This document shows positions 1 to 8,036 of a stretch of 39,321 nucleotides of DNA, piece after piece. Location of the stretch: assembly GCA_944372795.1 (NCBI GenBank), contig CALWAF010000013.1:1-39321 (forward strand). The letters run 5' to 3'. Both the position numbers and the translations under genes were made by a program. Numbering within the stretch: the stretch's first letter is position 1; each line of letters begins with the position of its first letter. The notes below the pieces were generated by a model. That model was not told where the DNA came from, searched no databases, and saw only the letters and a program-made list of their open reading frames with translations. The DNA is from an uncultured Clostridia bacterium. GTDB lineage: Bacteria > Bacillota > Clostridia > Christensenellales > CAG-917.

Positions 1-250
1 GCGAGGTCGCATTTCGCGCCGCGACTTGCAAGAGCGGGCGAAAACGCCCGCTGTGCAAGTTTGGGTGAGCGGCGCGTAGTTCCGCTTCCGAACATGTTAG
101 CGTCGTGGTCAAATACACCCTGAACAAGTGCACGTTAGGCGGCTCCACTCCGAACTATATAACGTCGTGTCGGGGGACATCACGCTCGGAGTTTTCGTTA
201 GATCGTCTCCGAAAGAGTGTTCGGCGGGTTCAAGCATTCTCGCTCAAATT
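1..250 (+). repeat. Composite intergenic repeat, copy R1 (left end outside the window)
   Basis: This is the 3' part of the large repeat family also found near 7.1-8.0, 20.7-21.1, 30.8-31.1 and 39.0-39.3 kb. It begins with the GCGAGGTCGC block and a stem-loop at 24-60 (arms ACTTGCA/TGCAAGT outside, GCGGGCG/CGCCCGC inside, AAAA loop). This is flanked by GCGCCGCG and GAGCGGCGCG. It continues through two versions of a block ending in AACGTCGTG or AGCGTCGTG (near 99 and 163). No conserved reading frame is shared with the other copies. Confidence 0.8.
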
Positions 251-259
251 ATTTGCTAT

Positions 260-384
260 CTGACGCGCTCATTTAGATGAAGTGCAAGGAAAAGGCACCC
301 GCTCAAGGAGCCAGCGTACTAATGCGTACGTGCTCCGCAGAGCGGGTGCCTTTGACGCAGTTATTCGCTAAATGAGCGCGTCAG
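260..384 (-). repeat. 125-bp stop-codon/terminator element, copy m1
   Basis: The ends are perfect 17-bp inverted repeats, CTGACGCGCTCATTTAG at 260-276 and its complement at 368-384. A 14-bp perfect inner stem (291-304 with 340-353) holds the GGCACCCGCTC arm; read on the minus strand it is followed by a T-rich tract, so it should act as an intrinsic terminator for the SPFH gene. The TGA stop of that gene (381-383) is bases 2-4 of the element. It is nearly identical to the copy at 38834-38958 and has the same orientation relative to its gene. No target-site duplication is visible. Confidence 0.85.
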
Positions 385-1313
385 ACTGTGCCGCTGTTGA
401 CTATGGGCTGTGTGTCTTTATTAGCACACAACACCACCATCAGGTTGGAGACCATTTGCGCTTTGCGGTCATCGTCGAGGGAAACGAGCCCCGTTTCGCC
501 GAGTTTGGCGAGGGCGAGCTCCACCATGCCTACTGCGCCTTCCACTATGGTAGTGCGGGCGTCCACGATGGCTTTTGCCTGCTGGCGCTGGAGCATGGCG
601 GCAGCGATCTCCTGCGCGTAGGCAAGGTGAGCGATGCGCGCTTCGACGACCTCGATGCCCGCGATCTCGACGCGCTGTTGCAGATCGAGACAGAGGGTGG
701 CGGCGATCTCCTGCGCACTACCGCGGAGGGATTTCTCGTCGTCCTCGGTGACGTCGTAGGGATATTGCCTTGCGATGTTCCTTATCGCCGCGTCGCTCTG
801 TATCGCGATGAAGTTGGCGTAGTTGTCCACGTTGAAGACGGCTTTTGCCGCGTCGCGGATGCGCCAGATGACCACGACGCCTATCTCGATGGGGTTGCCG
901 TCGGCGTCGTTGACCTTCTGTTTCTCGTTGTTGAGGGTCATGGCTTTCAAGGAAACGTGCATCCTGCGCGCGCCCACTCTGGGAGCGGCGGGATTGAACT
1001 TGCGGCAGAAGGGGCTGTACCAATAGTAGCCTTCCTCTTTGATCGTCCCCTTATATTTGCCGAAGAGGGTGAGCACCACCGCCTCGTTGGGGGCGACGAC
1101 GCAGTAGCCGTACAGCAGGAACAGCCAGCACGGGATGAGCAGGAACCCGATGACGAAGACGGGGGTGATGTCGAAGACCCCGCCCGTCGCGATCATCGCC
1201 ACGGAGCCCGCGACGAGCAGGATGTTGACGAGCAGCATGATATAGCCGCTCATGGGTTTGAAGAGTTTTTCGGTGTAAGCTATGCCGTTTTGCGGGGAAG
1301 TGTTGTCTTTCAT
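381..1313 (-). CDS. SPFH/Band 7 domain membrane protein
   Basis: This 310-residue protein has two hydrophobic segments near residues 22-45 and 50-70, followed by an SPFH (stomatin/prohibitin/flotillin/HflK) core starting at VVAPNEAVVLTLFGKYKGT. Typical SPFH features follow: the GYYWYSPF stretch, the strand IGVVVIWRI, and a helical QEIAAAMLQRQQAKAIV segment expected to oligomerise. Family members form ring- or raft-like membrane scaffolds; a substrate cannot be told from sequence. The start has a strong AAGGAGG site (complement of 1317-1325 region). It is transcribed divergently from holA. Its stop codon lies inside the terminal repeat of element m1, which also provides the likely terminator. 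The family is clear; the cellular role is not. Confidence 0.9.
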   Translation of the reverse strand: MKDNTSPQNGIAYTEKLFKPMSGYIMLLVNILLVAGSVAMIATGGVFDITPVFVIGFLLIPCWLFLLYGYCVVAPNEAVVLTLFGKYKGTIKEEGYYWYSPFCRKFNPAAPRVGARRMHVSLKAMTLNNEKQKVNDADGNPIEIGVVVIWRIRDAAKAVFNVDNYANFIAIQSDAAIRNIARQYPYDVTEDDEKSLRGSAQEIAATLCLDLQQRVEIAGIEVVEARIAHLAYAQEIAAAMLQRQQAKAIVDARTTIVEGAVGMVELALAKLGETGLVSLDDDRKAQMVSNLMVVLCANKDTQPIVNSGTV

Positions 1314-1419
1314 AAGTCCTCCTTACCTTTCTATGTTAGCAAACGGCGGGAGGGTTGTCAACGGGGGCGTCCGCCGCAGGGGTCGCCCAAATTCGCAAAA
1401 GCATTGTTTTTTAAGCCGC

Positions 1420-1448
1420 TTTACATAATAAACGCATAATGTTATTAT
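1420..1448 (+). promoter_or_regulatory. Promoter of the holA-lysC operon
   Basis: TTTACA (1420-1425) and TATTAT (1443-1448) are separated by 17 bp, in a short A+T-rich stretch 23 bp before the holA start. This is a good sigma-A match and the only one seen ahead of the five-gene run. Confidence 0.65.
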
Positions 1449-1471
1449 AAAGCGTAACGGAAAGGTAGGAA

Positions 1472-2461
1472 ATGAAGTATACGGCGCTGAAAGCTCATCT
1501 CGACGCGGCACGCACGGCGGCAGTACGTGCGTTTGCGCCATGCTATGTCATCTGCGGTGACGACGCTTGGCTGCGTCAGTCCGCGGTGGGGATGTTCCGC
1601 GCGCTGGTGGACCCCGACTACGCTTCGTTCAATTACACCTCTCTCTCGGCGGCGGACGGCGCCGAAGAAGCGGTGATAACGCTGAATACCTTCCCCGTCT
1701 TCGACACTTTGCGCGTGGTGGTGCTCTTCGACGTTGACGGCAAACTCAACGCGGCGGACGCGGCTGCGTACGGGAACTATCTTGCCGCCCCCAACCCCGA
1801 TGCGGTGTTCGTGGTGGTGTGCGAGGACGGCGCGGAGAAGAACTCCGTGTGGCAGGACGCCGAAAAGGTGGACTGCAACCGTCTTGCGGAGGATGATATA
1901 GCCGTCATAGTCGGCGGTATGCTCAAAGAGGAGCCGAAGCGGACGATGGATCGCGCCGCGCTTCACGAGCTGGTGACGAGGACGCTTTCGGATATGTCCC
2001 GCATCTCCTGCGAGGTGGGCAAGCTCAAGGCGTACTCCGACGGTGCGATAACCCGTGAGGACGTGTGCGTCATGACCTCCGCCGAGCCGGACTATCAGAT
2101 ATTCCAGCTCTCCGACGCGATGGGCGCGGGGGACAAGGCGAGGGCGCTGCGGGTGCTTTCCGCGCTGCTTGACGACGGGCTCCGTCCCATGACCGTCATC
2201 AACATGCTTTACGCCTATTATCGCCGTATGTTGCACGCGGAGCTCCACAAAGGGGAGCCCGATGCGCAGGTGGCGGCGCTCTTGGGGGTCAAGCCCGGCG
2301 CGCTCTATCATGTGCGCAAGGCTTCGGGGAGATACACCCAAGTCAAGTTGAAAAAGTGCGTGGACTATCTCCACGGACTGCAATACGCCGTGCTCACGGG
2401 CAGGCGGGGAGAGGAGAGCGCCATGCACGACGCGGTGCTCACTCTCATGAGTCAGGTGTGA
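1472..2461 (+). CDS. holA: DNA polymerase III subunit delta
   Basis: This is the delta subunit of the clamp loader, which opens the beta sliding clamp at primer-template junctions. At 329 residues it has the normal HolA length. The N-terminal YVICGDDAWLRQ stretch matches the family's 'YLIYGEDxYL' start of the AAA+ fold; delta lacks a functional ATPase site, and no Walker A is present here. The C-terminal part (QIFQLSDAMGAGDKARALRVL..., then the helical collar) also fits. The start has a GGAAAGGTAGGAA site. It is first in an operon; the next gene begins 1 bp after the stop. It is assigned by family pattern only, but the pattern is strong over the whole length. Confidence 0.9.
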   Translation: MKYTALKAHLDAARTAAVRAFAPCYVICGDDAWLRQSAVGMFRALVDPDYASFNYTSLSAADGAEEAVITLNTFPVFDTLRVVVLFDVDGKLNAADAAAYGNYLAAPNPDAVFVVVCEDGAEKNSVWQDAEKVDCNRLAEDDIAVIVGGMLKEEPKRTMDRAALHELVTRTLSDMSRISCEVGKLKAYSDGAITREDVCVMTSAEPDYQIFQLSDAMGAGDKARALRVLSALLDDGLRPMTVINMLYAYYRRMLHAELHKGEPDAQVAALLGVKPGALYHVRKASGRYTQVKLKKCVDYLHGLQYAVLTGRRGEESAMHDAVLTLMSQV

Positions 2462-2462
2462 T

Positions 2463-3347
2463 ATGCAAGTGAATGTCAGGATAAAGAGTTTCAAGCCGAT
2501 CATCCCCGACAAATGGGGCACGCTCATCTGGGCGGTGATGTTTGTCGCGGGACTCATCCGCAACGTCGTCCCGCTGGTGACAAGTTTCACCGGGCTGGAA
2601 AAGGCGGCGGAGATCACCCTGCAAGTCATCTACGACCTGCTGGAATACGGCGCGCTGCCCATGGTGGTGTGCTACGTCTTCTCCCTCGTCCTGTTCGCGA
2701 TGTCCGCAAGACGCGGAGCGGTGAGCATGCGCCGCAACGATTTCGTCTATATCTGTATGCTTTTCACGTCGGGCGCCTACCTCGTGATGGGCATCATCGA
2801 GAGCTTCGCCTTCCTCGACGCGCGCATAATGCCGTACACCGAGCTCCTTCTCAATATGACGGTGCTGACGGGTGCGTACTGTGCGATGTTCTTCCTCGTG
2901 CTCGCGCGGAGGATGGATCCCAGAAAGAAGTTCTACAACTTCACCTCGTGGGCGTCGCTCTATCTCGGCTTGCAGGGGTTGCTCGTTGTGATAAACTCCG
3001 CTTGCTGCATCACTCTCGTCTATTCGGACACCGTGAACGAGATGCTGCAAGAGATCCTCGAGACCTACTACGGCACGGGCATCGCGCTGGACACCGGCTA
3101 CGGCATCGCGGGCATAATCGCGCTCTGCCTGCTTGCGGCTTGGGTGATCGCGGCGGGTGTGGTCGCCGCAGTCCTGCAAAAGAAGGCGAAGGCATATGTG
3201 CCTCCCGCTCCCGAACCATCTCCGTTTGCACCTCCCCGTCAGCCCGCCTCTCCCTTTGACGAGCTCAACAACGACGGAAATGACGGCGCGGGCGGAAACG
3301 GGCAGAGCGGCGACGGCGGAAAAGTCTTCGACGAATTCGATCTGTAA
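2463..3347 (+). CDS. Polytopic membrane protein of unknown function
   Basis: I do not recognise this 294-residue protein. It shows about six hydrophobic segments (near residues 18-40, 62-80, 92-112, 122-146, 160-185 and 205-235). A cytoplasmic-looking tail follows that is rich in Pro, then Gly/Asn/Asp, and ends in an acidic FDEFDL. The start lies 1 bp after the holA stop, so translation is probably coupled, and the cdaA start follows 30 bp after its stop. Its position directly before the membrane-bound diadenylate cyclase is where a partner might sit, since CdaA is usually regulated by a membrane partner (CdaR), but no CdaR/YbbR-like repeat is visible. That link is inference. Confidence 0.75.
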   Translation: MQVNVRIKSFKPIIPDKWGTLIWAVMFVAGLIRNVVPLVTSFTGLEKAAEITLQVIYDLLEYGALPMVVCYVFSLVLFAMSARRGAVSMRRNDFVYICMLFTSGAYLVMGIIESFAFLDARIMPYTELLLNMTVLTGAYCAMFFLVLARRMDPRKKFYNFTSWASLYLGLQGLLVVINSACCITLVYSDTVNEMLQEILETYYGTGIALDTGYGIAGIIALCLLAAWVIAAGVVAAVLQKKAKAYVPPAPEPSPFAPPRQPASPFDELNNDGNDGAGGNGQSGDGGKVFDEFDL

Positions 3348-3377
3348 ACTCTCCCTTCGCGGAAAAGGAGGAAGGAA

Positions 3378-4238
3378 ATGTACGATTTTGCGGCATACGC
3401 TCAAAACATCGACCTCTACGCCATAATCGACGGCGTGGTGCTGCTTGCCGCGCTCGCGCTGCTCGTCATGCTCTTTGCCTACAGGCGCAACATCCGCGTG
3501 ATGGTGATGGTGCTTGCCGTGGCGCTGCTCGAAGTGCTGGTGGCGGTGCTCTCGTCTATGAGCGACCACGAGATACTCACCGTGTCGCGCTACATCCTGC
3601 ACTATGTGATGCTCGCCCTCATCGTGATGTGCTGCGTGGTCTATCAAAGCGACCTCAAAGCCATCTTCCAGCGCATCTCGAATCCGCGCGGGCTCTCTTC
3701 CTTCAACGACGGGATGAACAGCGACGACGAACTGCGCGAGACCACCGCCGAGATCTTGAGCGCTTGTCAGGATATGGCGAAGCAGGACGTCGGCGCCATC
3801 ATCATCATCGACAGCAACAACAGCATCAACGACACCGTGCTGGGCTCCGGCACGATACTCAACGCCGAGCTTTCGGCGGCGCTGCTTGAGAGCATCTTCA
3901 ACACCAAGGCGCCCCTCCACGACGGAGCGGTCATCGTGCGCGGCAACAAGGTGGTGGCGGCGGGCTGCTTCCTCCCCCTCACACAGCGCAACATCAACAA
4001 GGAGATGGGCACCCGTCACCGTGCCGCCATCGGCATCACGGAGGACACCGACGTGCTCTCCATAGTCGTCAGTGAAGAGACGGGCATCATCTCGGTGGTC
4101 AAGCGCGGCGAGCTGCGTAGGTATATGACCATGGACAAATTGAAGGACGAGATAGAGGACGCTTTCGGCATTTCGCCGGGCGCCATCGCCAGAAGACAGG
4201 CAAAAGAGGACAAAAAACATCACGGGAGATTGCAATGA
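3378..4238 (+). CDS. cdaA: Membrane-bound diadenylate cyclase (c-di-AMP synthase)
   Basis: It makes cyclic di-AMP from two ATP at the membrane; c-di-AMP controls potassium and osmolyte balance and cell-wall homeostasis in Firmicutes. The N-terminus has three hydrophobic segments (about 14-34, 40-60 and 70-90) as in CdaA. The DAC domain follows, with the catalytic DGA motif at 182-184 and the GTRHRAA motif at 211-217, both intact, and SEETGIISV at 232-240. The length (286) is typical. A strong AAGGAGGAAGG site precedes the ATG. The stop overlaps the next start by ATGA. The usual neighbours cdaR (ybbR) and glmM are absent; the gene sits between an unknown membrane protein and a DUF1015 gene. 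Confidence 0.95.
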   Translation: MYDFAAYAQNIDLYAIIDGVVLLAALALLVMLFAYRRNIRVMVMVLAVALLEVLVAVLSSMSDHEILTVSRYILHYVMLALIVMCCVVYQSDLKAIFQRISNPRGLSSFNDGMNSDDELRETTAEILSACQDMAKQDVGAIIIIDSNNSINDTVLGSGTILNAELSAALLESIFNTKAPLHDGAVIVRGNKVVAAGCFLPLTQRNINKEMGTRHRAAIGITEDTDVLSIVVSEETGIISVVKRGELRRYMTMDKLKDEIEDAFGISPGAIARRQAKEDKKHHGRLQ

Positions 4239-5455
4239 AGACTGTAAGACCATTCGATATACTCCTGCCCGACGTGGCAGAGCCCGAAAAATTCGCCGTC
4301 GTATCCTGCGACCAGTTCACCTCCCAGCGCGACTATTGGGAGAAGCTCGCGGCAGAAGTGGGTGACGCGCCCAGCGCGCTCGACCTCATCTTCCCCGAGG
4401 TCTACCTCGAGGACGGCGACGCGGAGGCACGCATAGAGAAGATCAACGCCGCCATGGGCGACTATCTCGAAAGGGGAGTGTTCCGCACCCTGAAGGACAG
4501 CTTCGTGCTGGTCAGGCGTGAGACGGCGTATGGCAACACCCGCCTCGGCATCATCGCGCCCGTGGACCTGGAGGAATATTCCTACGTGCATCCCACCGAG
4601 GCGACCATCCGCGCTACGGAAGGCGTCGTCGCCAACCGCATCCCCCCGCGCCTTGCCATCCGCGAGAACGCGCTCATCGAACTGCCGCACGTCATACTTT
4701 TGCTGGACGACCGCGACAAGAACGTCATCGAGCCCTTCTACAAAAAGCGCGGCGAGCTGGAGAAACTGTATGATTTCGACCTCAACATGAACGGCGGTCA
4801 TTTGACAGGATGGCGACTTGATGCGTCCGAAGTGATGGATAAACTCAATGTTCATGCGAAAAACGTGCGCGGTCTTTACGGTGTGGACACCGATTTCGTC
4901 TTCGCCGTCGGCGACGGCAACCATTCTCTCGCCACCGCACAGGCGCATTGGAACAACGTGAGGAAGACTCTGTCTAACAAAGAGAGAGAGTGCCATCCCG
5001 CCCGCTACGCGCTGGTCGAGATAGAGAATCTGCACTGCGACGGCATAGTCTTCGAGCCCATCCACCGTTTCGTGTTCGGGGTGGACGACGCGGACTTCGT
5101 GCTGTATATGTCCACCGCGTTAAAGGGGGAGAGCAGGCTGAAGATGTTCACCACCAACATGGAGTACACCATCGCGGTCAACTCCAACAGCGCGGAGGCG
5201 ATCGCGGAAGTGCAGGACGCCATCGACGCCTACATTTCTTCCCATCCCGGCGCCAGCGTGGACTACATCCACGGGCTCGAGAATCTGCACCGCATCGCGG
5301 ACACGTCCGACGGCGTCGCCGTCGTGATGCCCTGCATCGAGAAGACGGAGCTCTTCGGATATGTCGCCGAGCACGGCAACCTTTGCAGAAAGGCGTTCTC
5401 CATGGGCGAGGCGGAAGAGAAGAGATACTATTTCGAGGCAAAGAAGATCAGATAA
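4235..5455 (+). CDS. DUF1015 family protein
   Basis: This 406-residue soluble protein carries the family's best-known signature, VGDGNHSLATA, near residue 226, and the N-terminal pattern RPFDILLPD...FAVVSCDQFTSQRDYW. DUF1015 proteins are widespread in Firmicutes and have no firmly established reaction that I can assign here. The ATG overlaps the cdaA stop (ATGA, 4235-4238), so translation is likely coupled. It shares an operon with cdaA and lysC, which may only reflect common transcription. Confidence 0.85.
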   Translation: MKTVRPFDILLPDVAEPEKFAVVSCDQFTSQRDYWEKLAAEVGDAPSALDLIFPEVYLEDGDAEARIEKINAAMGDYLERGVFRTLKDSFVLVRRETAYGNTRLGIIAPVDLEEYSYVHPTEATIRATEGVVANRIPPRLAIRENALIELPHVILLLDDRDKNVIEPFYKKRGELEKLYDFDLNMNGGHLTGWRLDASEVMDKLNVHAKNVRGLYGVDTDFVFAVGDGNHSLATAQAHWNNVRKTLSNKERECHPARYALVEIENLHCDGIVFEPIHRFVFGVDDADFVLYMSTALKGESRLKMFTTNMEYTIAVNSNSAEAIAEVQDAIDAYISSHPGASVDYIHGLENLHRIADTSDGVAVVMPCIEKTELFGYVAEHGNLCRKAFSMGEAEEKRYYFEAKKIR

Positions 5456-5464
5456 CGTCTTCGC

Positions 5465-5490
5465 GACGCCACCTTCGGGGCACAGGCGTC
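5465..5490 (+). other. Hairpin in the gap before lysC
   Basis: GACGCC (5465-5470) pairs with GGCGTC (5485-5490) around a 14-nt loop, in the 69-bp gap between the DUF1015 gene and lysC. There is no T tract, so a terminator is unlikely. The gap is too short for a lysine riboswitch. Confidence 0.4.
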
Positions 5491-5524
5491 CGCGGAGAGG
5501 ACATATTTTACAACAGAGGGTACT

Positions 5525-6832
5525 ATGAAAGTTTGCAAATTCGGCGGCACATCCATGGCCAACAGCAGCACGATCTCACAGGTGGCGGACATCGTTTCGT
5601 CCGATGCCTCCCGCGCCTACGTCATTGTTTCCGCGCCCGGCAAGCGCACTCCCGCTGACGTCAAAGTCACGGACGCGCTCTACGCCTGCGCCCGCGAGAA
5701 AAACGAGAAGGGCAACTGCGACGAGACCTTTGCGGTCATTGAGAAGCGTTTCCTCGACATTGAGAGCGAGCTGGGCATCAAAGTGGGCATGAAAGACCTG
5801 CTTGCGGAAATAAAGGAAAAGATCGAAGCCGGTGCGGGCGTGGATTACATCGCCTCCCGCGGCGAATATTTGAGCGCGCGCGTGCTCGCGGCGAAGCTCG
5901 GCGTGGAGTTCGTCGACACACAGGATCTCATCAAATTCGGCACCAAAGGGGAGCTGCTTCTGGACATCTCCCTCGACCTTCTGCGCGCAAGGCTCGCGGA
6001 CATCCCCTGCGCCGTGCTCCCGGGCTTCTACGGCTCCGACAAGGACGGCGTGGTGAAGACGTTCAGCAGGGGAGGCTCCGACATCTCGGGCGCCATAGTC
6101 GCGCGCGCCGTGAATGCCGACGTCTACGAGAATTGGACGGACGTGGACGGCTTCCTCACCGCCGATCCCCGCATCATCGATCACCCCGCCATCATCGACT
6201 GTTTGAGTTATAAGGAACTGCGCGAGCTCGCCTATATGGGCGCGGAGGTGCTGCATCCCGAGTCCATCTTCCCCGTGCGCAGCGCGGGCATACCCATCAA
6301 CATCCGCAACACCTTCAACCCCGAGGCGAAGGGCACCCTCATCGTCCCCGACGGCAGACAGCACGGCAAGGGCAGAGTGGTCACCGGCATTGCGGGCAGG
6401 AAGGGCTTCACCATCATCAACATCGAAAAGGATATGATGAACAGCGAGATAGGCTTCTGCCGCAAGGCATTGAGCGTGCTGGAATGCGAGGGCGTCTCTT
6501 TCGAGCATATGCCCTCCGGCATCGACACTCTCTCCCTCGTCATCCGCGACGAGTGCCTCGGCGGCAATGCGCAGAAGCTGGTCGGAAAGCTCCGCGACGC
6601 CCTAGGCGCCGACAGCATCGACATCCACAGCGGGCTCTCCCTCATCGCGACGGTGGGTCACAATATGGCGTCCCGTCAGGGCACCGCAGCCACCATCTTC
6701 ACCGCCCTCGCCGACAACCACATCAACGTCCGCATGATCGACCAAGGCTCCTCCGAAATGAACATAATCGTGGGTGTGGACACCTTTGATTATGAGAAGG
6801 CGATCGCTGCCATCTACTACGCATTCTGCTGA
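5525..6832 (+). CDS. lysC: Aspartate kinase
   Basis: It phosphorylates aspartate, the first step toward lysine (diaminopimelate), threonine and methionine. The kinase domain (residues 1-280) has KFGGTS at 5-10, SRGEYLSA at 111-118, SRGGSD at 181-186 and the TDVDGFLTADPR loop. Two ACT modules follow (near 294-345 and 372-430), with IATVGHNMASRQGTAATIF in the second, so feedback control by an amino acid is expected. At 435 residues it resembles the single-chain, monofunctional type. An AGAGGGTACT site precedes the ATG. The final codons TGC TGA run into the terminal repeat of element m2: the stop codon lies within the repeat. Confidence 0.93.
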   Translation: MKVCKFGGTSMANSSTISQVADIVSSDASRAYVIVSAPGKRTPADVKVTDALYACAREKNEKGNCDETFAVIEKRFLDIESELGIKVGMKDLLAEIKEKIEAGAGVDYIASRGEYLSARVLAAKLGVEFVDTQDLIKFGTKGELLLDISLDLLRARLADIPCAVLPGFYGSDKDGVVKTFSRGGSDISGAIVARAVNADVYENWTDVDGFLTADPRIIDHPAIIDCLSYKELRELAYMGAEVLHPESIFPVRSAGIPINIRNTFNPEAKGTLIVPDGRQHGKGRVVTGIAGRKGFTIINIEKDMMNSEIGFCRKALSVLECEGVSFEHMPSGIDTLSLVIRDECLGGNAQKLVGKLRDALGADSIDIHSGLSLIATVGHNMASRQGTAATIFTALADNHINVRMIDQGSSEMNIIVGVDTFDYEKAIAAIYYAFC

Positions 6833-6952
6833 CGCTGTCATTTAGCGACCTGCTTTGTCAAAGCCCCGTTTTCGGCTCGTTACGTACGGTTTAGTACGCG
6901 CCTCGCCTGAAAGGGGGTGCTTTCGCGTTCTGCATCCAAATGAGAGCGTCAG
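6829..6952 (+). repeat. 124-bp stop-codon/terminator element, copy m2
   Basis: The left end CTGACGCTGTCATTTAG (6829-6845) and right end CCAAATGAGAGCGTCAG (6936-6952) are inverted repeats with two mismatches. The core ACGTACG...TAGTACGC is shared with the other copies. The inner stem differs in sequence (AAAGC...GCTTT in place of AAAGGCACCC...GGGTGCCTTT) but is still partly paired. The lysC stop TGA (6830-6832) is bases 2-4. This is the most divergent copy, so it is probably the oldest. Confidence 0.75.
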
Positions 6953-6983
6953 GTAACGGGAAGTCGGTGCGGGTGTTCGGGGT

Positions 6984-7018
6984 CCCCACAAGAAAAATCG
7001 AAGATTTTTCCTGTGGGG
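6984..7018. other. 15-bp hairpin interrupting a repeat
   Basis: CCCCACA (6984-6990) plus GAAAAATC (6992-6999) pair with GATTTTTC (7003-7010) plus TGTGGGG (7012-7018), with one A/C mismatch and a 3-nt loop. It stands exactly where the left end of element m3 should be. The A- and T-rich inner arms could make a bidirectional terminator, but the U tract is inside the stem. Confidence 0.6.
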
Positions 7019-7022
7019 TGGA

Positions 7023-7134
7023 TTGGCGAATAACTGCGTCAAAGGCACCCTTGCGGCGGGGCACGTACGTTTAAGTACGCTAACCCCTTGCAAGGGTGCC
7101 TTTTCCTTGTTCTTCATCTAAATGAGAGCGTCAG
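7023..7134 (+). repeat. Stop-codon/terminator element, left-truncated copy m3
   Basis: The right end CTAAATGAGAGCGTCAG (7118-7134) and the interior GGCGAATAACTGCGTCAAAGGCACCC are intact. The outer 14 or so bases of the left end are replaced by the preceding hairpin. The inner stem GGCACCCTTG/CAAGGGTGCC differs from the GGCACCCGCTC/GAGCGGGTGCC of m1 and m4 by paired changes. It has no gene directly upstream. Confidence 0.75.
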
Positions 7135-7136
7135 GG

Positions 7137-7610
7137 GCGGGGAGTAGGAGCCGAGGAAACGTCGTGCTCGGAGGTTGGAATAGAGTGTGCGTCTCGCGGG
7201 GAATGTTGCTCCCCCTCCTCCCCTTCGGGACTCCTCCCCCACTCGGAATAGGGAACAGTCCTCTAACATTGGAATATTGCTTACCCCCTTCCTGCGGGTT
7301 TCCCCCGAAATCGTTCCCCCTTAAAAGGGGACCCACCATTTCGGGGGACACCTTCGGCACTCGGGCACGAGGGCGTCCGAGGACGGCGCCTCCACGGCGC
7401 CGCCATGTTATGCCGCTTGCAATGCGCCCGCTTCGCGAAAAGAGTGGCGCATTGCTAGCGCACTTAACGTCAGCCCTCGGCACTCATACGGTCGCCGCGG
7501 CGCTCAAGAGGGCTACGCCCTGTGAGCGCTTGGTGAGCGGCTCCACTCCGAACTAGATAACGTCGTGTCAGGGGACGTCACGCTCGGGGTGTTCGTGAAG
7601 CTGTCAAACG
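7137..7610 (+). repeat. Composite repeat copy R2, interrupted
   Basis: 7150-7262 matches the 5' block of the family (ACGTCGTGCTC..., CTCGCGGGGAATGTTGCTCC, CCCTTCGGG, CCCCCACTCGG). 7490-7600 matches the 3' block (stem-loop with arms GCGCTCA 7500-7506 and TGAGCGC 7523-7529, then CTCCACTCCGAACTAGATAA). Between them, 7263-7489 is foreign to the family. It holds two hairpin structures: CCCCCGAAAT (7302-7311) with ATTTCGGGGG (7338-7347), and GCAATGCGCC (7419-7428) with GGCGCATTGC (7446-7455). Open frames across this stretch are not shared with other copies and are not called as genes. Confidence 0.65.
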
Positions 7611-7998
7611 TGCACTTATTCAGAGCGTACTTAAGCACGACGTTTCTCTTGCGAAGACGGAATCACGCGCCGCTCACCCAAACTTGCACAGCGGGCGTAT
7701 GTGCCCGCTCTTGCAAGTCGCGGCGCGAAATGCGACCTCGCAAGCTAGACGAAACATTAAATAGACACGGGCGCCGTGCGCGTCGAGTCGCCTTCCTCTC
7801 CCCGCGAGCGACGTTCAGTTTATTCTGTTCGCCGCTCGATTATCTCTATGCGATACTTAAACATTATCAAAAGGACGAAAAGTATATCCCGCATTTTAGG
7901 AGGACTGAACTCTTCCCGAGTGGGGGAGGAATACCCGAAGGGAAGGAGGGGGAGCAACATTCCCCGCGAGACGTGCACTCTATCCCACGCTTGAGCAC
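7611..7998 (-). repeat. Composite repeat copy R3
   Basis: This is a near-complete copy in the opposite orientation. The terminal stem-loop is at 7682-7718 (ACTTGCA/TGCAAGT with GCGGGC/GCCCGC), followed by CGCGAAATGCGACCTCGCAAGCTAGACG. The conserved body runs through GTCGCCTTCCTCTCCCCGCG, CCCGCATTTTAGGAGG and GGGGAGCAACATTCCCCGCG. The frame over 7776-7994 starts like the one in R6 but shifts frame afterwards, so it is not coding. Confidence 0.8.
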
Positions 7999-8036
7999 GA
8001 CGCCCGCCTCGAACAAGTGTCATATGACAGAAAAAG

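Noticed and set aside
224..250. tRNA T-arm-like GGGTTCAAGC in repeat R1
   Set aside because: The matching acceptor, D and anticodon arms and the 3' end are absent; the match is chance within the repeat.
2445..4253. Long minus-strand open frames opposite real genes (also 10675-12573, 12655-14379, 35152-37410 and the plus-strand frame 372-1439)
   Set aside because: They mirror well-supported genes, are His/Arg/Val-rich as expected from G+C-rich antisense codons, and show no domain motif or ribosome binding site.
5456..5524. Possible lysine riboswitch before lysC
   Set aside because: Only 69 bp is available and just one small hairpin is present; a lysine riboswitch needs more than 150 nt.
7118..7556. 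Open frames on both strands over 7118-7556 and 7565-8185
   Set aside because: They are built from repeat blocks and hairpins, with proline/arginine-rich low-complexity translations and no matching frames in other repeat copies.
7776..7994. Open frame beginning MRVESPSSPRERRSVYS, also present on the minus strand at 38960-39214
   Set aside because: It lies inside the composite repeat. The two versions agree at the start, then continue in different frames, and the other copies break it, so it is repeat DNA rather than a conserved protein.
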